A stretch of DNA of 64,000 nt, taken from contig JAUTCN010000002.1 of NCBI GenBank assembly GCA_030673965.1, positions 1 to 64,000 of the forward strand, given 5' to 3'. This DNA is from Fusobacterium sp. JB019 (GTDB lineage Bacteria > Fusobacteriota > Fusobacteriia > Fusobacteriales > Fusobacteriaceae). A program made the position numbers and the translations under genes. Of the stretch, positions 1 through 9,104 are shown in pieces. A model generated the notes under the pieces. That model worked only from the letters and a program-made list of their open reading frames with translations. It searched no databases and was not told the origin of the DNA. How positions within the stretch are numbered: position 1 is the stretch's first letter; each line of letters opens with the position of its first letter.

Positions 1-153
1 GTCCGTTATTTTACTATCTTCTGAAAATCTTTTTCCAGGAGCAGATACAACAGTTGCACTTATATTGCTATCCTTTAGTATAATATCTTTGACTTTTTTG
101 AATTGTTTGGCATCAGCTAGAGAAGATCCACCAAATTTTGCGACTTTTATCAT
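1..153 (-). CDS. Aspartokinase, N-terminal part (cut by window edge)
   Basis: Reading leftward from an ATG at 153, 51 codons are visible before the edge. The protein begins MIKVAKFGGSSLADAKQF, which contains the KFGGSS nucleotide/aspartate-binding motif at the start of aspartokinases, followed by an open frame ending ...SAPGKRFSEDSKITD. Aspartokinase phosphorylates aspartate, the first step to threonine, methionine and lysine. It lies back to back with thrC-thrB, so the 128-base gap probably carries divergent promoters. Which isoform it is, and whether it carries an ACT regulatory domain, cannot be seen. Confidence 0.9.
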   Translation of the reverse strand, partial: MIKVAKFGGSSLADAKQFKKVKDIILKDSNISATVVSAPGKRFSEDSKITD

Positions 154-213
154 AAGTATTCTCCCTTTTTTGCTAAAATTGTAAAAAAAATTATGTTTTT
201 TTCATAAAAACAC

Positions 214-242
214 TTGTATTTATTTGAAAAACATTATATCAT
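214..242 (+). promoter_or_regulatory. Probable promoter of thrC-thrB
   Basis: TTGTAT at 214-219 and TATCAT at 237-242 are separated by 17 bases, about 40 bases upstream of the thrC start. The match is moderate in an AT-rich gap, so this is a best guess. Confidence 0.4.
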
Positions 243-281
243 AGCAAGTAATTAAATGCAATATACTTTGGAGGAAAAATT

Positions 282-1769
282 ATGAAACCTAATTATGAGA
301 GCACAAGAAACCAAAAAATTAAATGTTTAGCTTCTGAAGCTGTGGCAAAGGGAATAGCTTTAGATGGAGGATTATTTGTTAGAAATGACATTGAAGATTT
401 AAAATTAAATTTGAAAGATTTATTAAATAAATCCTATATAGATATAGCTAAGGTTGTTTTATCCAAAATGTTGGATGATTACACTGAAGAGGAAATAGAT
501 GAGCTAGTTGAAAAAGCTTACAAGAATAAATTTTCAAATGAAGAGATAACTCCAGTTAAAAAAGTAGGGGAAGACTTTGTTGTGGAACTTTTCCACGGAC
601 CAACTTCAGCTTTTAAGGATATAGCTCTTTCATTATTACCACATTTATTAAAAAAATCACTAGAGAAAAATAATATAAAAGAAGAGGTGTTAATATTAAC
701 AGCTACTTCAGGAGATACGGGAAAAGCGGCTTTAGAGGGATTTAAAGATGTTCCTGGAATAAAAATATTAGTAATATATCCAAATGATGGAGTAAGTAAG
801 GTTCAAGAAAAACAAATGAGATCTCAAGAGGGGTCAAACACTTTTGTTTATGCTATAAATGGAAATTTTGATGATGCTCAAAGTCAAGTGAAAAAATTAT
901 TTACAGATGATAATTTAAAAGAAGAATTATTAGAAAAGAAAGTTAGATTATCTTCAGCTAATTCAATTAATATAGGAAGATTAGTACCTCAAATGGTTTA
1001 TTATTTCTATTCTTATATGAAACTTGTAAATTTAAAAGAAATTAATTTTGGAGATGAAATAAATTTCACAGTTCCAACAGGAAATTTTGGAGATATATTA
1101 GCAGGATATTATGCAAAACTTTTAGGTCTACCTATCAATAAATTGATTTGTGCATCTAATGAAAATAATGTTCTTTGTGACTTTATAAAAACAGGAAGTT
1201 ATGATAAGAATAGAGAATTTTATAAAACAATTTCTCCTTCAATGGATATATTAATTTCAAGTAATTTAGAAAGATTGCTTTATCATATGAGTGGTAATGA
1301 AAATCATTATATTAATAACTTAATGGAAAGTCTTAAAAATAAAGGTAAGTATGAAATAAGCGGAGATGTAAAGGATAACATAAAGAAAATATTTAAAGGT
1401 GGATATTCCACAGATATAGAAACAAAAGCAGAGATAAAAAGAATTTATGAAAAATATTCATATGTTTTAGATCCTCATACAGCAGTAGCATTCAATGTTA
1501 TGGAAAAAAATAGAGAAGAGGGTTATAAAAATGTAGTTTTAGCAACTGCAAGTCCATATAAATTTAGTAAATCTGTATACGAAGCAATATTTCAAGATGA
1601 AAAAGAATCAGATGCAATGGTTGACGAGTTTGAAATTATGGAAAAATTATATGAAAAAACAAAGGTTGAAATTCCTAGTAATCTAAGAAATTTAAAAGAT
1701 AAGAAGGATATTCATACTTCTGTAATAGATAAGGATAAAATTAAAGATTGTTTCGAGGTGATATTATGA
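282..1769 (+). CDS. thrC: Threonine synthase
   Basis: The 495-residue protein is a PLP-dependent threonine synthase that converts O-phosphohomoserine to threonine. The N-terminal region has the family pattern, and FHGPTSAFKDIA places the PLP-binding lysine at K112. SGDTGKAA and VPTGNFGDI match the phosphate-binding loops of the long (about 500-residue) class. The ATG follows GGAGG with good spacing. The stop codon overlaps the thrB start, so the two genes are translationally coupled. Together with the divergent aspartokinase it forms a threonine-biosynthesis cluster. Confidence 0.96.
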   Translation: MKPNYESTRNQKIKCLASEAVAKGIALDGGLFVRNDIEDLKLNLKDLLNKSYIDIAKVVLSKMLDDYTEEEIDELVEKAYKNKFSNEEITPVKKVGEDFVVELFHGPTSAFKDIALSLLPHLLKKSLEKNNIKEEVLILTATSGDTGKAALEGFKDVPGIKILVIYPNDGVSKVQEKQMRSQEGSNTFVYAINGNFDDAQSQVKKLFTDDNLKEELLEKKVRLSSANSINIGRLVPQMVYYFYSYMKLVNLKEINFGDEINFTVPTGNFGDILAGYYAKLLGLPINKLICASNENNVLCDFIKTGSYDKNREFYKTISPSMDILISSNLERLLYHMSGNENHYINNLMESLKNKGKYEISGDVKDNIKKIFKGGYSTDIETKAEIKRIYEKYSYVLDPHTAVAFNVMEKNREEGYKNVVLATASPYKFSKSVYEAIFQDEKESDAMVDEFEIMEKLYEKTKVEIPSNLRNLKDKKDIHTSVIDKDKIKDCFEVIL

Positions 1770-2641
1770 TAAAGATAAAAGTTCCAGCAACTACTGCTAA
1801 TATAGGACCAGGATTTGATTCTTTAGGATTAGCTTTTAAATTATATTCATATTTTTCATTTGAAGAAATAGAAGAGGGATTAGAGATTCTTGGATGTGAG
1901 GAAGAATATAGAAATAAAGAAAATCTTGTTTACACTTCTTTTAAAAAAACTTTGGATAAATTAGAAGTTTTCGTTAAGGGAGTTAGAATAAAAATAGAAA
2001 GTAATATTCCAGTTTCAAGAGGACTTGGAAGCAGCGCAGCTTGTATAATAGGTGGAGTTATGGGAGCAAATGAAATATGTGGTGGAAAACTTTCTAAGAT
2101 GGAAATATTTAATATTTGTAATGAAATAGAAGGGCATCCTGATAATATTAGTCCAGCTATTTTTGGTGGATTAACAGCTTCTTTAGTTCATGACAATGTT
2201 CCTTATTTTACAAAATATAATATAAATGAAAATTTTTCATTTTGTGCAATGATACCAGGATTTAAGTTATCCACAGAGGAAGCTAGAAAAGTTTTGCCAA
2301 ATATAGTATTATATAATCAAGCAACACATAATATTTCTAGAACCGCAGTTTTATTGAAGTCACTAGAAGATGGAAATAAAGATTTAATTAAGATAGCTCT
2401 AGAAGATAAAATTCATGAACCTTATAGAAAAAATCTCATAGATGAGTATAAGGAAGTTAGAGATATATGTGAAAGAAATCAAGTTATTGGATTTTTTATA
2501 AGTGGAGCAGGGCCAACTTTAATGGGAATTGTAGATGGTGATTTAAATAAGGAAAATTTAGAAAAGGAAATATCTAATTTGAAAAATCATTGGGCGATAC
2601 AAAAATTAGATGTAGATTTACAAGGGGCTTTGGTTTTATAA
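1766..2641 (+). CDS. thrB: Homoserine kinase
   Basis: This is a 291-residue GHMP-family kinase that makes O-phosphohomoserine, the substrate of ThrC. The ATP loop PVSRGLGSSAACIIGG and the N-terminal KVPATTANIGPGFDSLG are diagnostic. A TTG at 1748 would add six residues, but the ATG at 1766 sits after GAGGTG at 1755-1760 and overlaps the thrC stop as ATGA, so I place the start there. The C-terminal ISGAGPTLMGI is the third GHMP motif. Confidence 0.95.
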   Translation: MIKIKVPATTANIGPGFDSLGLAFKLYSYFSFEEIEEGLEILGCEEEYRNKENLVYTSFKKTLDKLEVFVKGVRIKIESNIPVSRGLGSSAACIIGGVMGANEICGGKLSKMEIFNICNEIEGHPDNISPAIFGGLTASLVHDNVPYFTKYNINENFSFCAMIPGFKLSTEEARKVLPNIVLYNQATHNISRTAVLLKSLEDGNKDLIKIALEDKIHEPYRKNLIDEYKEVRDICERNQVIGFFISGAGPTLMGIVDGDLNKENLEKEISNLKNHWAIQKLDVDLQGALVL

Positions 2642-2660
2642 AGGATGTAGAGGGGGAATT

Positions 2661-3098
2661 ATGAAGGATAAATATTTAATAGTTAGTAAAAAAATACTTC
2701 CAGATTATTACGAAAAAGTTATTGAAGCTAGAAGAATGTTAGAATTAGGTAAGACAAAGAGTGTCAGTGAAGCAGTTAAAATGGTGGGAATAAGTAGGAG
2801 CACTTATTATAAATATAAGGATGATGTTTTTTTACCTTGTAACAGCACCCTAGGAAAAAAAGCTTTAGTTTCTTTAATGTTAGAACATAAAAGAGGAGTT
2901 TTATCAGAGGTTATTAATTATTTATCAACTGTAAACGGAAATATAATTACAATAAATCAAAATATGCCAATTAATAATTCTGCTTCTGTAATAATTTCTT
3001 TGGATATTTCAGATATAAATATACCAATTGAAGAAATTATTGTGGGACTAAAGGATATAAAAGATGTTATTTCTGCAAAATTAATATCTTTAGAATAA
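2661..3098 (+). CDS. ACT domain protein, UPF0735 (PheB-like)
   Basis: The protein has 145 residues. The first half (SVSEAVKMVGISRSTYYKYKD) is a helix-turn-helix-like segment and the second half (about 70-145) is a single ACT domain, a fold that usually binds an amino acid. The order and length match the UPF0735/PheB family. It follows thrB by 19 bases with an AGAGGGGG ribosome site, so it is the third gene of the threonine operon. An amino-acid-sensing role is inferred; its function is not established. Confidence 0.85.
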   Translation: MKDKYLIVSKKILPDYYEKVIEARRMLELGKTKSVSEAVKMVGISRSTYYKYKDDVFLPCNSTLGKKALVSLMLEHKRGVLSEVINYLSTVNGNIITINQNMPINNSASVIISLDISDINIPIEEIIVGLKDIKDVISAKLISLE

Positions 3099-3100
3099 AA

Positions 3101-3130
3101 AAAAGCAGTAGCTTGTAAGCTACTGCTTTT
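3101..3130. terminator. Bidirectional terminator between threonine operon and phoR
   Basis: A 14-bp stem (AAAAGCAGTAGCTT paired with AAGCTACTGCTTTT) has a two-base loop and a T-run on each strand. It serves the operon ending at 3098 and phoR ending at 3120. Confidence 0.9.
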
Positions 3131-4808
3131 TTATTTCTATTTTAAAGGTAGATCCTTTATTTTCTTCTGATAATACTGAAATTTCACCATCTAATTGTTC
3201 AACTAGAGTTTTAACTATGGAAAGACCAAGTCCAGTTCCACCTAGATTAGTAGTTCTAGCCTTATCAATCCTATAAAATCTATCAAATATCTTATTTAAT
3301 TTATTTTTTGGAATTCCAATTCCGTTATCTGTTACATTAATACTATAGGTAGCATAGTTTTCCTTTATGGATATATTAACTTTTGGAATTTCAGATTTGT
3401 TATACACAATACTATTTTCTATAAGGTTTTTAAGTATTAAATCTAGTTTTTCAAAGTCACTGAAAATATCACTGATATTATCATGAAATTCAAATGAAAC
3501 ATTGGCATTCTTATTTAAAATGATCATATCCAAAGATTTTAAAACTGATTTTTTAAGATCTTCAAGGGAGAAAAGTTTTAAATTTGTTGATGGATAATTT
3601 TCAATTTTTGAAATATTTAAGAAATCAGAAATTATATTTTCTAATTTATTTACATTGTGATTAACAGTTTCTAAAAATTCAGATTTTAACTCATCAGGTG
3701 CATCTTCTAGAGCAATTAAATATCCCTTTATATTTGTCAAAGGAGTTTTTAATTCATGGCCCACATTATTAATGAATTTTTTTTGAAACTCTATTGTTTT
3801 TTTAGTTTTAGTTATATTTTTTATAGTAATAAGAAGTCTAGCTTCAGATTTTAGATTTTTTATGGAAACTATAAAATATTCCTTTATAGATGAAATATAA
3901 ATTTCCTTTGATATATCTTTATTTTCTTTCAAACTTTCTTTTATGATGCTAACTATTTCAATGTGTTTAATAGCTTCTAAATATTTATATTTATCCTTTA
4001 AGACTAAATAATCTAAAGAATTATTCTTTATAATGAAGTTTCCATTGGCGTCAAGTAAACCAATGAAAGAATCCACAGATGTGATAACTGTATTTAAAAT
4101 TTTTCTTTCAACATCTAAAGAATTAATATTTTCTAAATTAAATTTTTGCCATTCTTTTAAAATATTCCAAAATTCAAGAAGCCAAGCTTCATCCTTTAAA
4201 GTTTTTGAATTTAATTTTTCTCCGTCAATTAAAAAAGTTTTCATTTTATTTATTTTATTATAAAGATCTCTTTTAATATAATTTTTATAGAAAAAATGAA
4301 TAGAATAATTTAAAATTAAGAAAAATATTATTAATAAAGAAGAAAATAATTTAAGTTGATATAACTGTTTACTATAATCTCCAGAAGTTCTAAGGATGTA
4401 AAAATCATTATTAATATTTTTAAATCTAAGGGCATAATAAGCATAGTTTAAGTCTAAAGTTTTACTTTTTCTAATTGCAAAACCTTCTCCTAAAGTAATG
4501 GCTTCCTTAATTTCTTCTCTGTCCCTATGATTATCCATAAAATGTTCATTATCTTTATTTTTAGAATCATATATTACAGTTCCTTTGTTATCTATAAGAG
4601 TAAATCTTATCTTAGATCTTTCAAAAAGATTAGTGTATTTTTCATAAGGATTTTTTTCTGCAATAGTTTTTATAAGTAAAGCGTCCTTTTGCAAATTTTG
4701 TTTCTCAATGTTTCTATAAAGGTTGGATAAAATTTCAGAATTAACAAAAACAAAAATAAGTTCTAAAAATAAAATTATTATTAATGTAACTATTTCTTTT
4801 CTTCTAAT
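3120..4808 (-). CDS. phoR: Phosphate sensor histidine kinase PhoR
   Basis: This is a membrane histidine kinase paired with the upstream regulator. It has an N-terminal membrane segment (IVTLIIILFLELIFVF), an extracytoplasmic part, a second membrane helix, a PAS-like linker, the H-box (FINNVGHELKTPLTNIKGYL), N-box (LILKNLIENSIVYN), DNGIGIP, FDRFYR and GGTGLGLSIV. The first ATG/GTG/TTG in frame is a TTG at 4694, which would delete the first membrane helix. The frame is open back to 4808, where ATT follows AGGAG and overlaps the phoB end by 19 bases; I propose that ATT as the start (562 residues). The start is inferred; the family is certain. Confidence 0.88.
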   Translation of the reverse strand: MRRKEIVTLIIILFLELIFVFVNSEILSNLYRNIEKQNLQKDALLIKTIAEKNPYEKYTNLFERSKIRFTLIDNKGTVIYDSKNKDNEHFMDNHRDREEIKEAITLGEGFAIRKSKTLDLNYAYYALRFKNINNDFYILRTSGDYSKQLYQLKLFSSLLIIFFLILNYSIHFFYKNYIKRDLYNKINKMKTFLIDGEKLNSKTLKDEAWLLEFWNILKEWQKFNLENINSLDVERKILNTVITSVDSFIGLLDANGNFIIKNNSLDYLVLKDKYKYLEAIKHIEIVSIIKESLKENKDISKEIYISSIKEYFIVSIKNLKSEARLLITIKNITKTKKTIEFQKKFINNVGHELKTPLTNIKGYLIALEDAPDELKSEFLETVNHNVNKLENIISDFLNISKIENYPSTNLKLFSLEDLKKSVLKSLDMIILNKNANVSFEFHDNISDIFSDFEKLDLILKNLIENSIVYNKSEIPKVNISIKENYATYSINVTDNGIGIPKNKLNKIFDRFYRIDKARTTNLGGTGLGLSIVKTLVEQLDGEISVLSEENKGSTFKIEIKKQ

Positions 4809-5467
4809 TTGTAACCAACTCCTTTTATAGTTTTTATGTATTTTGAAAAAGTAGGAAGTTTATCCCGAAGCTTGGAAATATAAACATCCACAGTTCTATC
4901 TCCAGGATAATAACTACTATTCCAAATTTTATCTAATATTTGTTCCCTTGTAATAACTAAATTTTTGTTTTGTATAAGAAAACTAAGTAAGTCATATTCT
5001 TTTTTTGAAAGTTCCACTTCCTTTTCTTCTGAAATAACAACATGTTCCTTTGATTTTATCATTATATCTTTGAAAATAATATTATCTTCTATATCTATGT
5101 TATTTTCCTTAAGAAGTTTTTTTGTTCTAAGTACTAATTCTCTAGGATCAAATGGTTTTTTTAGATAATCATCAGCTCCTATTTCAAGTCCTTGTAATAC
5201 ATCATCAATGTCAGTTTTAGCAGTGACCATTATTATTTTAGGATTTCCATATTCACCAGGAAGGGTTTTTATTATTTTTGTAAAGTTAGTCCCATCAATT
5301 CCAGGTATCATTAAATCAAGGATTATAGCATCGTAATGATTTTCCTTAAGAAACTTTAATCCATCTAGTCCATTTTCAGTTTTATCTACTTGAAAATTTT
5401 CTTTTTTTAAAAAATAATAAATTAATTTTTGTATTTCTAAGTCATCTTCAATAATTAGTATTCTCAT
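4790..5467 (-). CDS. phoB: Response regulator PhoB/PhoP, OmpR family
   Basis: The 225-residue protein has a receiver domain at about 1-120 with acidic pocket E7-D8-D9, phospho-acceptor D51 (AIILDLMIPG) and K104 (YLKKPFDP). A winged-helix DNA-binding domain at about 130-223 ends in RTVDVYISKLRDKL and IKTIKGVGYKLEE. It sits in pstS-phoB-phoR order on the minus strand, so it should be autoregulated from the Pho box upstream of pstS and bind both boxes at 6423-6508. Confidence 0.93.
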   Translation of the reverse strand: MRILIIEDDLEIQKLIYYFLKKENFQVDKTENGLDGLKFLKENHYDAIILDLMIPGIDGTNFTKIIKTLPGEYGNPKIIMVTAKTDIDDVLQGLEIGADDYLKKPFDPRELVLRTKKLLKENNIDIEDNIIFKDIMIKSKEHVVISEEKEVELSKKEYDLLSFLIQNKNLVITREQILDKIWNSSYYPGDRTVDVYISKLRDKLPTFSKYIKTIKGVGYKLEEKK

Positions 5468-5506
5468 AAAACTTCTCCTTGTGTTTTCTTGTATTATACC
5501 ACAAAA

Positions 5507-6355
5507 TTATAAACCTCTTGGTATAAATCCTTCATTTTTTACAATTTGTTGTCCATCATTTGAAGTTGCAAAATCAACAAGTTTTTCAATTGTTTCTTCT
5601 TTATCTGAATTTTTAGGAACATACCAATATACTTCTCTTGCTATAGGGTATGATTTATTAGAAACGTTTTTAACTGAAGGAGTAATTCCATCAACAGCTA
5701 AAGAATGAACAGTTTCATCCATATATCCCATTCCGATATAACCAATTGCATTTATATTGCTTTTAACTTCTTGTTTAATAGCTTGGTTAGAAGGGGCATA
5801 TAAAGTTTTAGATCCATATTCTTTATTATTTTTCTTGTTTTCTCTTATAATATGTTCTTTGAAAAATTCGTGAGTTCCTGAAGAAGAATCTCTTGAAAGA
5901 ACAACTATAGGGCTATCTGTTCCACCTATTTCTTTCCAGTTTGTGATTTCTCCTCTAAATATCTCTCCTAATTTTTTAGAACTAATATCTTTTACTTTAT
6001 TATTATTGTTAACTATTATAGTTATTCCGTCGTATCCAAGAACAATTTCTTCAACTTTTATATTTCCTTCCTTTGCCTTTTCATATTCCTTACCTTTCAT
6101 GCTTCTAGAGGCCATTGCTATATCAGTTGTTTTATTTAATAAAGATGATATTCCTACTCCAGAACCTCCTCCAGTAACTGCTATTTTTGTATCTGGATTT
6201 TTAGACATATATTTTTCTGCTATTCCTTGTGAAACATTAAGGATTGTATCAGATCCTTTTAATTCTATAATAGTTGATTTTTTACTTCCGCATCCTGTAA
6301 ATAAAGCTCCAATAACTAAACAAATTCCTAATAAATTTCTCTTTTTTAATTTCAT
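5507..6355 (-). CDS. pstS: Phosphate-binding lipoprotein PstS
   Basis: This is the 282-residue solute-binding protein of the high-affinity phosphate importer. The signal peptide ends in lipobox LFTGC, so C22 is the lipidated cysteine. GSDTILNVSQGIAEKY, TGGGSGVGISSLL and DSSSGTHEFFKE are the phosphate-contacting loops of PstS. It is transcribed divergently from pstCAB-phoU and is first in an operon with phoB and phoR; the gap to phoB is 39 bases. Confidence 0.95.
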   Translation of the reverse strand: MKLKKRNLLGICLVIGALFTGCGSKKSTIIELKGSDTILNVSQGIAEKYMSKNPDTKIAVTGGGSGVGISSLLNKTTDIAMASRSMKGKEYEKAKEGNIKVEEIVLGYDGITIIVNNNNKVKDISSKKLGEIFRGEITNWKEIGGTDSPIVVLSRDSSSGTHEFFKEHIIRENKKNNKEYGSKTLYAPSNQAIKQEVKSNINAIGYIGMGYMDETVHSLAVDGITPSVKNVSNKSYPIAREVYWYVPKNSDKEETIEKLVDFATSNDGQQIVKNEGFIPRGL

Positions 6356-6422
6356 GTATTCCTCCTTAAAAATTTAAATGTAAAAAATTAATTAAACTTC
6401 ACAATACCACTATAATATTTTC

Positions 6423-6462
6423 TTGTTAAATACATATGAAATTAATGTAAATTTTGTGTAAA
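6423..6462 (-). promoter_or_regulatory. Four-part Pho box for pstS-phoB-phoR
   Basis: On the minus strand four 7-base units (TTTACAC, TTTACAT, TTCATAT, TTAACAA) are separated by exactly 4 bases, giving an 11-base period as in Bacillus PhoP boxes (TTAACA-like direct repeats). Nine bases after the last TTAACA comes TATAGT, a good -10, leading to pstS. It mirrors the plus-strand box at 6469-6508. Confidence 0.8.
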
Positions 6463-6468
6463 AAAAAG

Positions 6469-6522
6469 TTAACATAAAATTTACACAAGATTAATATTAA
6501 TTTAACAAGAAGAATATATAAT
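6469..6522 (+). promoter_or_regulatory. Four-part Pho box and -10 for pstCAB-phoU
   Basis: Units TTAACAT, TTTACAC, TTAATAT and TTAACAA start at 6469, 6480, 6491 and 6502, an exact 11-base period. TATAAT at 6517-6522 begins nine bases after the last TTAACA, and no -35 is needed if the regulator activates. PhoB-type control in low phosphate is inferred from the spacing and the neighbouring genes. Confidence 0.82.
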
Positions 6523-6559
6523 GAATCTGATAATAAAATAAATTATTTGAGGTGAAAGA

Positions 6560-7438
6560 ATGAAAAAAATAAGAAAGTTAAAAGATTTATTTATGAAAAA
6601 ATTTCTTTTTAGCACAGGAATTTTAAATATTGGAATAATTTTTGCAATGTTTTTATTTATATTTATTAATGGAATGAAATTTTTTAAAGATTATAATGTT
6701 AAAGATTTTTTATTTGGAAAGAGTTGGATATCTCTATCTGGAAAATTTGGAATTTTACCATTACTGGTTGGAAGCTTTTGGGTTACTTTAATAGGAGTTA
6801 TTATTTCAGTTCCCCTTGGAATATTAACAGCAATTTATATAGGAGAATATGCTCCTAAAAGGATTAAATCTGGAATGAAGATAATAATAGAAGTGATGTC
6901 AGCTATTCCTTCAGTTGTATTAGGTTTTATTGGATTATATATTTTAGCAGGACCTGTGAAAAGAATATTTTCTTTAAACAGTGGATTAACTGCTCTTACA
7001 GGGGGAGTTATGCTAGCTTTCATGGCTTTTCCAACAATAGTTTCAATGACAGAAGATGCATTGAATGCTCTAGATAGTTCTTATAAGGAAGCTTCTTTAG
7101 CTCTTGGAGCAAATAAAACAGAGACTATATTCAATGTTTTAGTTCCAGCAGCTTTTCCAGGAATTTTAGCAGGTATAATGCTTGGGTTTGGAAGAATAGT
7201 TGGAGAAACTTTAACAGTTTTAATGATTACAGGAAACGCTCCAATTCTAGCTAAAAGTCCTTTAAGTTCTGTAAGAACATTAACAGCTACAATAGCAGCT
7301 GAAATGGGAGAAGTAGTTCAAGGAAGTGCTCATTATCATTCTTTATTTGCAATTGGAATAATACTTTTTATAATTAGTTTTATCACAAATACCCTAGCAG
7401 AGCATTATGTTAGAAAATCAAGAAACTTAAAAAATTAA
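6560..7438 (+). CDS. pstC: Phosphate ABC transporter permease PstC
   Basis: The 292-residue membrane protein has about six hydrophobic helices. The permease-ATPase coupling loop [30 protein letters not shown] is the EAA motif. The N-terminal helix near residues 15-35 precedes the permease fold, as usual for PstC. Its ATG follows GAGGTG. It is first of the rightward pst operon and forms a channel heterodimer with PstA. Confidence 0.94.
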   Translation: MKKIRKLKDLFMKKFLFSTGILNIGIIFAMFLFIFINGMKFFKDYNVKDFLFGKSWISLSGKFGILPLLVGSFWVTLIGVIISVPLGILTAIYIGEYAPKRIKSGMKIIIEVMSAIPSVVLGFIGLYILAGPVKRIFSLNSGLTALTGGVMLAFMAFPTIVSMTEDALNALDSSYKEASLALGANKTETIFNVLVPAAFPGILAGIMLGFGRIVGETLTVLMITGNAPILAKSPLSSVRTLTATIAAEMGEVVQGSAHYHSLFAIGIILFIISFITNTLAEHYVRKSRNLKN

Positions 7439-7467
7439 GGATAATTTTAAAAGAAGGAGAAAAAAAT

Positions 7468-8316
7468 ATGATAATAATAAAGGATAGGGGAGAAAAGATT
7501 TTTAAAGTTTTTATAAAAACGATAGGACTTTTATCAATTGTTCCAGTTATTTTAATTCTTTTGTTTATAACTATAAAGGGAATTTCAGGAATAAATTTTG
7601 ATTTTATATTTAGTATGCCAACAGATGGTATGCGTAGTGGAGGTATATTTCCAGCAATTGTTGGAACGATTTATTTAACCTTTGGAACTATTTTATTTGC
7701 AGTTCCCTTTGGAATACTTACAGGAATATATTTAGTTGAATATGCTAAAGAAAGTTTTTTTAAAAGATTTATAAACTTAACTATTATAAATCTAGCAGGA
7801 ATACCAAGTATAATTTATGGTCTTTTTGGAATGGCTTTATTTGTAGTATTTTTAAATTTTGGATCATCAATATTAGCGGGATCTTTAACTCTTGGGATAA
7901 TGTGTTTACCTGTTATTATAACAGCAGTAAGGGAAGCTTTGTTAAATGTTCCAAATAGTTTAAGGGAAGCTTCTCTAGCTCTTGGTGCAACTAAGTGGGA
8001 GACAACTATTAAAGTAGTTCTTCCAGCAGCTCTTCCTGGAATATTAACAGGGATAATTCTAAGTGTTTCTAGGGCAGCTGGAGAAACGGCTCCGATTATG
8101 TTTACAGCAGCAGCTTTTTATTTTCCATTTTTGCCAAGTGGAATATTTGATAAGGTAATGGCTCTTCCATATCACTTATTTGTAATATCAACTCAAGTTC
8201 CTAATATGCCAATTTCAAATATGTATGGAACTTTATTTGTACTTGTGTTTATAACTGTTGGCTTTAATTTGTTAGGTGCTTTTATAAGAAGAATTTATAA
8301 GAATAAAGGAGAATAA
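7468..8316 (+). CDS. pstA: Phosphate ABC transporter permease PstA
   Basis: The 282-residue partner permease has EAA loop [29 protein letters not shown] and [13 protein letters not shown], typical of PstA. It starts after AGAAGGAG and ends two bases before pstB, so translation is tightly coupled. Confidence 0.94.
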   Translation: MIIIKDRGEKIFKVFIKTIGLLSIVPVILILLFITIKGISGINFDFIFSMPTDGMRSGGIFPAIVGTIYLTFGTILFAVPFGILTGIYLVEYAKESFFKRFINLTIINLAGIPSIIYGLFGMALFVVFLNFGSSILAGSLTLGIMCLPVIITAVREALLNVPNSLREASLALGATKWETTIKVVLPAALPGILTGIILSVSRAAGETAPIMFTAAAFYFPFLPSGIFDKVMALPYHLFVISTQVPNMPISNMYGTLFVLVFITVGFNLLGAFIRRIYKNKGE

Positions 8317-8318
8317 TC

Positions 8319-9071
8319 ATGGATAGAATAAAAATAGAAGATTTTAATTTTTATTATGGGAAATTTCAAGCAATAAAAAATATAAATATGAATATAAAGG
8401 ATAAAAAGGTAACAGCTTTGATTGGTCCATCAGGATGCGGGAAATCAACATTTTTAAGATCAATCAATAGAATGAATGATCTTATTTTAGATATTAAATA
8501 TGAGGGTAAGATTTCTTTAGATGGAAAGGATGTTCTTGATAAAAACTATAATGTTACAGAACTTAGAAAAAAAGTAGGAATGGTATTTCAAAAACCAAAT
8601 CCATTTCCAAAAAGTATATATGAAAATATAACTTACGCTCCAATTCTTCACGGGGAAAAGGATACGAAGGTTTTAGATGAAATTGTTGAAAATTCTTTAA
8701 AGGCAGTTGCTTTATGGGATGAGGTAAAAGATAAACTACATGAATCAGCCTTAAGATTATCAGGAGGGCAACAGCAAAGATTATGTATAGCAAGAGCAAT
8801 ATCAGTTAATCCAGAAATATTACTTATGGATGAACCAACATCAGCTCTAGATCCAATATCAACAACAAGGATAGAAGAATTAATTAGAAAATTATCAAAG
8901 GACTATACTATTGTAATTGTTACTCATAATATGCAACAAGCTTCAAGAATCTCAGAATATACAGGATTTTTCTATCAAGGAAATTTAGAAGAATTTGATA
9001 AAACAGAAATAATTTTTACAGCACCAAATAATAAAAAGACAGAGGATTATATTACTGGAAAATTTGGGTAA
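8319..9071 (+). CDS. pstB: Phosphate ABC transporter ATPase PstB
   Basis: The 250-residue ATPase energises PstCA. It has Walker [11 protein letters not shown]-loop [17 protein letters not shown] (the PNPFP is PstB-specific), signature LSGGQQQR, Walker [14 protein letters not shown] and the H-loop IVTHNMQQ. Length and motifs are complete. Confidence 0.96.
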   Translation: MDRIKIEDFNFYYGKFQAIKNINMNIKDKKVTALIGPSGCGKSTFLRSINRMNDLILDIKYEGKISLDGKDVLDKNYNVTELRKKVGMVFQKPNPFPKSIYENITYAPILHGEKDTKVLDEIVENSLKAVALWDEVKDKLHESALRLSGGQQQRLCIARAISVNPEILLMDEPTSALDPISTTRIEELIRKLSKDYTIVIVTHNMQQASRISEYTGFFYQGNLEEFDKTEIIFTAPNNKKTEDYITGKFG

Positions 9072-9104
9072 GATACTAAAAAGATGAAAAAATTAGGAGG
9101 AAAC

